The notes below the pieces were generated by a model that was given only the letters and a program-made list of their open reading frames with translations, searched no databases and was not told the origin of the DNA. A DNA stretch of 64,000 nt from Antedon mediterranea (Eukaryota; Echinodermata; Crinoidea; Comatulida; Antedonidae), in NCBI RefSeq assembly GCF_964355755.1, contig NC_092674.1:25076001-25140000 (forward strand). The letters run 5' to 3'. The translations under genes were made by a program, and so were the position numbers. Shown here one piece after another: positions 53,518-60,290 of the stretch. How positions within the stretch are numbered: the first letter of the stretch is position 1; each line of letters opens with the position of its first letter.

Positions 53518-56500
53518 CGTATTAATAATAGGTCCGATATGCCTACGGCACGGTACAACGCGAATAATAATTGAGCATGCGTATATCATCATTTTTTCTG
53601 TACTAAATATTGGCTAACGTTTGCATAATCGTGACAGAATCATATAACATTTTAATGTGTTATGACAGATTTCAAAACAAACTGAGAGCATTCAACCTTC
53701 TACACACTTTAATTTAATATAGACTTGGGATACCCAATGTTGTATGTAAATGTTCACATCACAGCGAGTGGTCAAATTAAAGCGTTTGGCAGAGTTAAAA
53801 CAACGGCGGCCGGGTACATTAAATTGTTTGAACATATTATTGTGAATAGTTTCGTGGTAGATTTTCCAAATTTGGTAAGCTTGTGATTAGAAACTCTCCT
53901 CTGGAGACACCCATATTTGAGGACAACCTTTTAAAAGGACAATTCCCTGTGAAACGGATATGCAAGGTACACCAAATAAAAGAAAAGGACGGATCCATCC
54001 TTGAAATAAAGTGGGGTGGGAGAGAAACAATTCCAAGTATTTGTGCCACACGCCCCGCGTGGTTGGGCCTGTGGTGAAGCGAATTTTGTAAACTTACAGG
54101 GGGACAGTACCTTATTGAGTCTCGAGGTTTCCTCTTAAAATACGGTCTATTGTATTTTTTTTTAAATGTATTCATGTTTCATGTTAATATTCAATGTCGT
54201 CAATAATATCATGGAAAAGGGTACATCACTACACCGGAAATTATACCCACATCATGGTATGACTTACACAACCTTTATAGTACTTTTATGTGGAAGTAAG
54301 TCAACTTCATACAAGTCGTGTCATAGTAACAAATTAAAATACGATCTAAGTATTTGGTGTGTTTATCTATATAATTTTACATTATCTCAGAATTATATCG
54401 ATGTTCAGAAGTAACAGAAACGATTAGAAAGGAAAAGCGATGGACTGGAGTCACGTGACGGATGAATAGAGTTGATAAAGACATTTAAAACGTTACAAAC
54501 TGTTAATTTCAACACATAAGACCAGTGGGAATTTCACATTTCGCAGCATAATTTCATAAGTGAAACGATATTCTTTAATAATTATACTCCAGGTAATTTT
54601 TACTTGCAAAGCTATTAAAATCACAGTCTGATAATAAATATATTGCTGGAGACAGGTATCTCTTTCCATATAAATTATTTTCTAAATTATGTAAAAACAT
54701 TCTGAATAATTTTGTTTAAACTAGGGACATTGTTAAAATCCTATAATATGAATTTAAAAAAAAGAAAATATTGCGATATAATTAATTTGTTCTAAACTAT
54801 GATGAGCGCCAACATGTTTTTTTAAACAAATGTTGATGGATTTAATATTACAGGTATTCGATTTTTCATGTATTTTTTTAAACAGAGTAAAGTTTTTCCT
54901 CCAATTAGTGACCACTCAATTGTTGTTTTTGTAGGCACTCTTACTTGGTAATGTACGATTTTTTTGGTTGTATCAAGGCATTCTAAGTCGCCTTGCCAAG
55001 ATAGGAACTCGTAACAGTCCTCCTCGACAACAGTACCGTAGCCTAATATTATATGCGGCGCACAGTGTCTGTTTAGGAGGCGTGGAACTGATCGTGTCGC
55101 AGCCACAACTAACCCCTTGATCTTCGGAGCTCAGTATCCTGTTGTTTTGGTCTTATGGACTAAAACGCAGCGCGAGTTTTACTAAGCAACGACTAGCTAC
55201 ATGTAGCAAAGTTGTCAAAGTAACAACGCAAGTTGTTACAACGCACGTTGTTACTTTGACGGATTTTAACCAGAAATCAGACCAAAATTGTGCTGCTTAA
55301 GATGGAGACAACTCTTTGTTAGCCATTCGGTTAGACGTTCCCCTTTTAATTTCTCTTCGTTAGATTCTCAACTTTCTTGAACCCTAGACTATCGTACCGT
55401 ACGATATATGTTTTAGACAAACTTCACCCAGGTCGCAGAGAGGTCACAATGAACGCACTAATTAGATGGAAACTGCTAGGACATGAATAGTATTTCAGTA
55501 ATTATTGTTTATATAATTATTTATTCATTATGTATATTTGGTCAATTCTCATCATTAAGTAAATTGAATTACGTATGTGGTCTGAAGTTATACATGCAAT
55601 CACGGTAATACTATTGTATCGTCCGATGATTACACCATAGAGATGGAACGCAATTAGGTAAATTGTAATGATTATACTTATATAACACTTTAGCCTACGT
55701 CTGATAAGTAAAATAAGTAACTGTAATATTTATAAATGCGTAATTTACCGGTATTCATATTCAAGTGTGCTCAAACGATAATATACTGGGTGGTCAATCA
55801 CTAACCATATAAGATAAGATAATATATATATATGTATATACAAGTATATCACTCTCGTATGATACGTAAAATAAGTGTTATATATGTTTATATCATATAC
55901 AGTTATTATTTATAAATGCGTAATGTATTCATAATTCAAGAATGTGTTTTGACGTGAAGTGTGCTCAAAATGTAATATAATCGTCCAGTCAATAATTTAT
56001 AAATGTCGAGAAAACCCGTTTATAATCACATACGTTGCGCTCCTATCAAATTACTGAAATATTATTGTTAATTCACGATATAGTGTATTACGATGCGATA
56101 AGTTAATGGTTGAACAGAGTGAGATTCGTAGGCATCGACCGACAGCAGGTGACATGACCGTCAAGTGCCCACCTACTATTAACAATATTTGTTACATTTC
56201 AGAAACGCGTTGAATTAAATGGTTTGTGCCAATAGCGGTTGATATCGTTTCGGACGATAGACGATCGGTAAACCGACCAAAGAACGGTAAACCGACCGAA
56301 GAACGGTAAACCGACCAAACAACGGTAAACCGATCAAACAACGGTAAACCGACCAAACAATGGTAAACCGGCCAAAGAACGGTAAACCGACTGTACAACG
56401 GTAAACCGACCGAAGAACGGTAAACCGACGGAAGAACGGTATACGGCCTACCTCAGTGTATTATACGTACGCGCATGCGTAGATTTATATTTTGTATACA

Positions 56501-59143
56501 TGTCCGTCTCCTTCGGCTACCAGGGGATACGGGAAGAGCACTAACGTACGTTTAGTAACAGTCTGTCAAAAATATATAATGTAGTTCATAATGTCATTTT
56601 AGCTGTCAAAGAGAAAAGCGCGCGACCCCTTGGTCCTGAGTCCAGAAACAAAAGCTCGCTTCATTAGGCATCGGTCAGCGGGTGACCTGTCCACCAATTA
56701 TTTAGCCTTATGCATTCGTGTGCCTTTAATTGGCAAGATGCGTCCAATGAAACTACGACTCAATTTGATTGAACAGATTACATACAGTAGGCGTAATGAG
56801 AATTAAGTAGACGCTACCTCCTACTATTAAGAGTCTTAACTGTTTAGTAGCTAAACCAATATCAATTAAACTGATTATCTTTCAAATGAATCTGTTGAAA
56901 ATACGACTTTGTGTCTGTTTAACTTGCAGAACGTTATGGCCAAACGATCGATCATGAATAACGCGGGAAACGGATTGGTAATGTTAAAAGACCACGAAAT
57001 ATTGGAATGGGAAAAAAAGTTTGTAATCAATGTTCAATGTACGTTTTTACCTAATAGCAATGCATTTGTGCTGCTTGGGAACCAATATAAATTCGAAATT
57101 AAACTTATGTCCTACAGATAGCGACTTTATTTCCCTATATTTTACCGTATATAGTTTATTTTGTTTTGATTTAGTGTGTTTCCTGCAATATATATGGCCA
57201 TATCATAGAATTACGGCAGCAAAACGTAAAGTTTAGTTGGTTTTTTTTTTTGACGTATTACAAGTTGTGAACTGGTTTAATCAGAAAACAACCGCGCGGC
57301 AACTCAAAATTCTCACAAACAGAAGCGAAATCAAACATAATTTATTTATGTTGAAGTTTTCTCCTAAATGGAAGAAGTTAACAATAGTAACGTTTAGGCT
57401 TACAATTTTTTTCGAACATGCACGGCGGCGAAATAACAACACATTTAAATTCATCGATGTAACGTTGTCCCAATGTGATGCAAACGATTTGAGGACAAGA
57501 TAATTATAAATGCAAAATGTATTAAATCATCTTAAATGGTGATGCCCAGAAGGGTGTATTAATTTGTTATTAAATTATAATAGTGTCTACTATTTGACTG
57601 ATTGTAAACACATATAGACCTCAAAGCTAAGCAACGGCAACGAATCTCTCCATTTAAAGACCACAGGCCCGGATACCGCCTATTATCATTAGCTGCTTTC
57701 TCCAATTAAAGACTACCTCTCATTAGAGACCAAAGACCACAATTTGGTTATGGGCCCAACTGAACATTTTCCCTCTCCAATTAAAAACCACTTTAAAATA
57801 AACTTGCATAAGGGCTACATACTTATTATAAACAACGCAATAAATGGAATTGGTAAGTAATAAATGAAGTAGCGAGAATTTTTCCATTAGGTAGGATGTC
57901 TTTTTTCACCAGAAATAGATATGCCAGGGTAAGCAATCATGGACTCTAGGGGATAGCTGAAGAAAATATTGTTTTAGGCCTAGCCAAAAATATGCCTGAA
58001 AGAATTAGCCAAATTGTCCAGAGCAGGCACTTTCGCGACTGGTCTCTAGGCCTACTTTTGAAAAGGGGAACTTCAGGACAAATAGGGTTCATTCGAACCC
58101 TATTCAAACCTCCTGGCTACGGGCTTAAATAAAGGTGGCTGTACTCTAACAAAGGATAATTCATATGAAAAAAAATATACGAAATTAAAGATGGTGAATG
58201 CCATGGCTGCTTGCTGTCGTTATAATAAGCAATTACTTAACCATACATATAATCATATTTATTTATAAGTGATTATCAATAATTTAACCCTGTGTAATTA
58301 CGAATACAAATTTCTTTCACTGAAGGCGAAATCCGCTACATTGAATAATCCATCGTTATTATTATTATAGGATATTTTTCATCTACGTTATTCATTTGAT
58401 ATTAAATCAAACGGACATTTAAAAATATGGCTGTCGGGCAAATAGACAAACTGGATCCTAATGCGTCTTGTGGTACGTGAAAGGTGATGCATCAACATGA
58501 TGATGTAGAAGAAGTCTTGTATTTGTTTTTGAACAGACAGGAGCCTAAACAACTTTCATATTTCAGGGTTAGAGTTTATAGGGTGTCACTTTAGTGCCGA
58601 CATGCGCATTACTATTTAAGCTTGGTTCCCACTAGAGCGTAACGCAAGGACGTAACGCAACGCAAAGTGATTTGACCAATCTCAAGCGATGGATTATTCG
58701 AACAGTCGCGTGTGCTTGGTCAACTCGCTTGCGTTGCGTCTACGTCCTTGCGTTGCGTTATAGTGGGAACCAAGCTTTACGGATGGAACTGACAACGCGT
58801 ACCATGTAGGAACCTTTCTATGTTTAATATGAATGTATTGGCAATATATACCGCTCCAGCTTCTGCGAGCTAGCCCTAAATATTCTGTAAGCCAAGAACG
58901 TCGTACGTGCGTCGAATACCGTTTAGAAAATGATGGTTTAGCAATATTAATGACAAGCCTCATTTGAACGTCGCCAGCTGATTATATTAAAATGCTGGGG
59001 CGCTAAGCCCATAATATGACACGTCTAACCTTGTTACCAGTCATTGCTGCCCCCGTCATATCATCACGTTTTATGTACAATTCAACGTCCTCCGGTATGC
59101 CTGGGATTTTCCACAAATGTATTGGCGTCATTGGTTGAAATAG
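34849..59143 (-). CDS. D-cysteine desulfhydrase / ACC deaminase-like PLP enzyme (5' partial, 8 exons)
   Basis: A fold-type II PLP enzyme. The family breaks D-cysteine to pyruvate, sulfide and ammonia, or deaminates 1-aminocyclopropane-1-carboxylate. Exons in gene order: 59143-59030, 52714-52556, 51193-51057, 46179-46080, 42139-42039, 41090-40924, 38158-38018, 35060-34849. All phases agree, giving 376 residues numbered from the first visible codon. Conserved: PLP lysine K38 in TGNK, then VRKLEF; S65-N66-H67; GNVLL; Y277 in LLDPTYTGKA; HTGG at 305-308. Changed: L64 replaces the usual Q of QSNH, GKPS (150-153) stands where the family has GGSN, and TGEN (185-188) replaces a glycine-rich TGSGGT-type loop, two residues shorter. 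A first exon with the start codon was not found. The gene is convergent with the SRCR-CCP gene. Altered substrate use or loss of catalysis is possible. Confidence 0.9.
35061..37817. other. Last intron of the PLP-enzyme gene
   Basis: Holds a diffuse repeat (35450-35790) in which AAACCTAAACGTGTTTA-like words recur. Short open frames have no domain support. The TAGGCCTA word discussed in the findings begins to be common in this half of the window. Confidence 0.5.
35450..35790. repeat. Cluster of TAAACRTGTTTA-like palindromic words
   Basis: ACATGTTTAGTGTGTTTA, AAACCTAAACGTGTTTAT, ACCTAAACGTGTCTTTA, CACATGTTTAACAATC, CCTAAACATGTTCA and CTAAACATGTTTATGG occur within 340 bases. The halves 35480-35545 and 35630-35690 look like a decayed tandem pair. 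Confidence 0.55.
37818..37964. mobile_element. MITE-A copy 6
   Basis: Ends AAGTTCTGTCTACACTATCA and TGATAGTGTGGACAAAGCTT, flanked by TA on both sides. It lies 54 bases 3' of the 38158-38018 exon (gene direction). Confidence 0.9.
38018..38158 (-). CDS. Exon: LDPTYTGKA and LFIHTG
   Basis: Acceptor TTTTTTAACAG, donor GTTAGTT, phase 1-1. It encodes FIRKVATTTGILLDPTYTGK, ASGLSHDL and KFKGNRILFIHT. The tyrosine of DPTYTGKA is the family's conserved active-site tyrosine, and LFIHTG is the C-terminal PLP-pocket motif, completed by the next exon. Confidence 0.93.
38266..38493. mobile_element. MITE-C copy 1
   Basis: Ends CAAGGAAATCTAACAGGA and TCCTGTTGTTTGATTTCCTTG form an imperfect terminal inverted repeat. 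The interior has GAACTGATCGTGTCGCAGCC, matched inverted by GGCTGCGACAAATACC, and CCATTTGATCCCC. Shared with copies at 41803 and 54974. Confidence 0.85.
39101..39124. mobile_element. MITE-A end fragment
   Basis: AAAGCTCTGTCTACACTATC, then CACAG: only one terminal inverted repeat of MITE-A remains. Confidence 0.75.
39125..40920. other. Intron of the PLP-enzyme gene
   Basis: AT-rich. CCATTGACTTCCAGTCAATT at 39991 onward and GACTGGAAGTCAATGAGG at 40750 are partly inverted, about 750 bases apart, perhaps the ends of an old element. No coding sequence seen. Confidence 0.45.
40924..41090 (-). CDS. Exon: HAYAVC to GYGLST segment
   Basis: Acceptor ATATCTGGCAG, donor GTAGGC, phase 2 start, phase 1 end. 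It encodes IHAYAVCYDAKTFHSHI, DILGLGDTIQSEDIINIIEG and GDGYGLSTPHEI. The V-H-A-x-x-V-C and G-x-GYG segments match the corresponding part of the family. An earlier in-frame acceptor is possible (CTTCTAAG), but it would break the phase with the preceding exon. Confidence 0.9.
41803..41996. mobile_element. MITE-C copy 2
   Basis: Ends CAAGGCAATCTAACAAGAGG and CCTGTTGTTAGATTGCCGTGG. Interior GACTGGCTGCGACAAACACC and GAACTGATCGTGTCGCAGTC as in copy 1. It lies about 45 bases downstream, in gene direction, of the exon at 42039-42139. CpG-rich, MITE-B-like sequence is at 41690-41795. Confidence 0.85.
42039..42139 (-). CDS. Exon: shortened phosphate-binding loop
   Basis: Acceptor TTCTTAAAG, donor GTAAGT, phase 0 start, phase 2 end. 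It encodes GIQERFDDIIVTIATGENA, then AGLAIGNYLTGSKLK. In relatives the segment reads like ATGSGGT-AGLA; here TGSGGT is replaced by TGEN, two residues shorter. The surrounding residues (FDDIIV, AGLAIGN, LTGSK) are well conserved, so the frame is right. Confidence 0.9.
42234..42358. mobile_element. MITE-A copy 8
   Basis: Diverged copy: AAAGCTCTTTACACTATCAA at the left and AAATAGTGTAGACAGCTTAA at the right, with the ATGATGTCATATCACTACC interior. Confidence 0.75.
42551..42731. mobile_element. MITE-A copy 9
   Basis: Long, well-preserved copy, ends AAGCTCTGTTTACACTATCA and TGATAGTGTAGACAGAGCTT, flanked TTAA-like on both sides. It is separated from copy 8 by 192 bases. Confidence 0.92.
42732..45560. 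other. Intron of the PLP-enzyme gene
   Basis: AT-rich. GTTTATTTATTTATTTAACA near 43230 looks like an antisense LINE 3' tail. A 138-codon open frame at 44152-44568 (plus) shows no known domain. No supported exon. Confidence 0.5.
45564..45868 (-). mobile_element. 5S rRNA-headed SINE (SINE3-like), copy c
   Basis: Best 5S head of the set: CAGCACCCGGTATTCCCAGA, TGGTCTCCCATCGAAGCTCT, AACCGGGCACAATGTTGCTT, GGTGATCTGACGAGAAC, at about 45767-45868. Body as in copies a and b. It is in the sense orientation of the PLP-enzyme gene. Confidence 0.87.
46080..46179 (-). CDS. Exon: altered GGSN loop (GKPS)
   Basis: A 100-base exon, too short to stand out as an ORF. Acceptor TTCTATTAG, donor GTGAGA; one base completes a serine codon, then 33 codons. 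It encodes EIRKIKSYLIPVGKPST, then VQGYLWAWQELLDQ. The pattern YxIPVG....GYxxAxQE is the family's, but the strongly conserved GGSN after IPV has become GKPS. Phase and content link it to exons at 51057 and 42139. Confidence 0.85.
46180..51056. other. Intron of the PLP-enzyme gene (4.9 kb)
   Basis: Contains a weak two-copy repeat at 47175-47315 (CTTCCCATCAAAGTAAAATT / CCACCAAAGCAAAATTT), a CpG-containing stretch near 48650-48750, and a SINE-body fragment at 50060-50220. No further exon of the gene is needed: flanking exons join in phase. Confidence 0.55.
50060..50220. mobile_element. SINE-body fragment
   Basis: TTACGTCCCATCCGAAGGAC and GAGTCTCGTATTGGCTGAGG resemble the CATCTGAAGGATGAGG part of the SINE at 19715 and GTCCTTATCCGAGAAGAC of the one at 15119. 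Heads are not recognisable. Confidence 0.5.
51057..51193 (-). CDS. Exon: central lobe of the PLP enzyme
   Basis: Acceptor TTTGTAG, donor GTACGG, phase 0 start, phase 2 end. It encodes NPEDIVPRGNVLLNRLVGA and continues to PNEANLDTEIV and ILAKQL. The GN(V/L)LL-R-LGA segment is typical of the family. The donor is non-optimal (AAG|GTACGG), but the phase fits the next exon. Confidence 0.9.
51194..52555. other. Intron of the PLP-enzyme gene
   Basis: AT-rich unique sequence; no repeat or exon recognised. Confidence 0.5.
52556..52714 (-). CDS. Exon: SNH motif exon
   Basis: Acceptor ATCATAG, donor GTAAG, 53 codons, phase 0-0. It begins VRKLEFLLAEA, directly continuing GNK of the previous exon, and contains ITCGAVLSNHCRTTAVAA followed by LGLEAHLLLRSK. 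Serine and asparagine of SNH are kept; the residue before them, normally glutamine (QSNH), is leucine. Confidence 0.92.
52715..54970. other. Intron of the PLP-enzyme gene, left part
   Basis: Contains the (TA)n tract and an unexplained open stretch at 53850-54077 (plus, reading GRFSKFGKLVIRNSPLETP...), with GGGAGAGAAACAATTCCAAG and CGCCCCGCGTGG in an otherwise AT-rich intron. It may be a relic of a mobile element; I recognise no family. Confidence 0.4.
53473..53514. repeat. (TA)n microsatellite
   Basis: About 20 uninterrupted AT units following a short TAA run. Confidence 0.95.
54974..55150. mobile_element. MITE-C copy 3
   Basis: CAAGGCATTCTAAGTCGCCT at the left and GTATCCTGTTGTTTTGG at the right, with interior GCCAAGATAGGAACTCGTAA, GGCGTGGAACTGATCGTGTC and CCCCTTGATCTTCGGAG. 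The left end is internally deleted relative to copies 1 and 2. Confidence 0.8.
55211..55262. repeat. Perfect 15-bp inverted repeat
   Basis: GTCAAAGTAACAACG and CGTTGTTACTTTGAC separated by a short spacer that itself repeats GTTGTTACAACG. It would form a strong hairpin or may be an element end; it lies in the large intron of the PLP-enzyme gene. Confidence 0.8.
56255..56445. repeat. 19-bp minisatellite
   Basis: About ten units of AACGGTAAACCGACCAAAC with small changes. The unit contains CGGTAAACCG, a near-palindrome. It creates a low-complexity open frame on the minus strand that is not a gene. Confidence 0.93.
56446..58617. other. Intron of the PLP-enzyme gene, middle part
   Basis: AT-rich. 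The open frames at 56909-57121 and 57237-57503 (plus) show no domain or splice logic. Around 57600-57740 GACTACCTCTCATTAGAGACC-like words recur irregularly. No gene supported. Confidence 0.45.
58618..58777. mobile_element. MITE-B copy 3 (best preserved)
   Basis: Ends AAGCTTGGTTCCCACTAGAG and TATAGTGGGAACCAAGCTT; sub-terminal GTAACGCAAGGACGTAACGC pairs with GCGTCTACGTCCTTGCGTTGC. The central part has TTTGACCAATC and TTGGTCAACTCG. The flanks read TTA on both sides, consistent with a 3-bp duplication. Confidence 0.88.
59030..59143 (-). CDS. Exon: N-terminal PLP-lysine exon
   Basis: Acceptor TTTATAG, donor GTTAGA, 38 whole codons, phase 0-0. Motifs: PMTPIHLWKIPGIP, then ELYIKRDDMTG, ending in MTGNK, whose lysine is the expected Schiff-base residue. 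These match the family's PTP(I/L) and KRDD segments. The first visible codon is not a start; upstream coding sequence was not recognised. Confidence 0.9.
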
Positions 59144-59229
59144 CTATAAAAAAAAATTGAAATTCATATGTTATGATTTTTCTCATCAAAATAAATATAA
59201 ACATAACTGTATTTCGAGCCCTTGTTGCT

Positions 59230-59400
59230 CATATCATCATTATCATTATCGTCGTCGTTTATCATTGTCACTCTTCTCGTCGTTTGATCAACATCATCAT
59301 CATCATTATCATCATCATCATCATTATCATTATAATCATCATCCGTCATCTTTACCAGTGTAACTATTATTTTTTTCAACATCAACATCATCACCATCCT
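59230..59400. repeat. (ATC/ATT)n low-complexity tract
   Basis: Long run of ATCATT-type trinucleotides. Opposite-strand open frames here (poly-Asp, poly-Ile, poly-His) are artefacts of the repeat. Confidence 0.93.
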
Positions 59401-59894
59401 TGTAATCTCAGCATCGTTCATAATCTTTGTCATTTAATCCCAGCGTCACTATCACTATCACTATCCTTGCCATCATCTGAACATAAAGTATCCTCTCCCG
59501 CTCTCAATTTTATCAACATCTTCGTCATCATTATCATTTAGTTCTCAGTAATAATATTAACGATTATTAATTATACCAAACCATCTCATTACCTCGGCGT
59601 GCCATATTTATTCTAATAATATCGCTGTGTAATCTTTTGTCATTATTTCTTAATTATTGATCGATTTGTGTCATCCGTTGATATATTTATTCAATAAAAT
59701 AGTATTTTCTTTTCCTCATGGTACATCATCGTTCATCGTAACAATGTCGATATTAAATGAATGAGAACATTAGTGTTAATAATGCGTGTAAGGATTATGA
59801 CAATGAGGCTGCTCTGTTAAAGGAAACTTGATCCCATTGCCGTAGTTCAATAACTGTTATGATACCTGAAGTCATACACATGCTAGTACATCGG

Positions 59895-60290
59895 ATGAAA
59901 ACACTCAGATATACCTAAGTTTTTTAGAACTCAGATTTCAAGATCTAGGAAACACAGATCTCAGATATACATGAGTTTTCTAGAACTCAGATTTCAAGAT
60001 CTAGGTAACACAGCTCTCTGATATACCTGAGTTTTCTAGAACTCAGATTTTAAGATCTACGAAACAGATCTCAGATATACCTGAGTTTTCTAGAATTCGG
60101 ATTTCCAAGATTTAGGAAACACAAATCTCAGATATACTTGAGTTTTCTAGAACACAGATTTCAAGATCTAGGAAACACAGATCTCAGATATACCTAAGTT
60201 TTCTAGAACTCAGATTTCAAGATCTAGGAAACACAGATCTCAGATATACCTGAGTTTTCTAGAACTCGGATTTCAAGATCTGAGTTTTCT
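59895..60290. repeat. 56-bp minisatellite
   Basis: About seven units containing CAGATCTCAGATATACCTGA, GTTTTCTAGAACTCAGATTT, CAAGATCTAGGAAACA. TAGAAC starts at 59925, 59981 and 60037, giving the 56-base period. The unit holds the near-palindrome CTCAGATATACCTGAG and AGATCT and CTAG palindromes. Confidence 0.95.

Noticed and set aside
54822-55106. 94-codon minus-strand open frame as the first exon of the PLP enzyme
   Set aside because: It runs through MITE-C copy 3, shows none of the N-terminal family motifs, and lies downstream of the exon at 59030-59143 in gene order.
57237-57503. 88-codon plus-strand open frame
   Set aside because: Low-complexity start, no recognised motif, intronic position; treated as chance.
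59164-59541. Long open frames on both strands rich in Asp, Ile or His
   Set aside because: They are translations of an (ATC/ATT)n tract.
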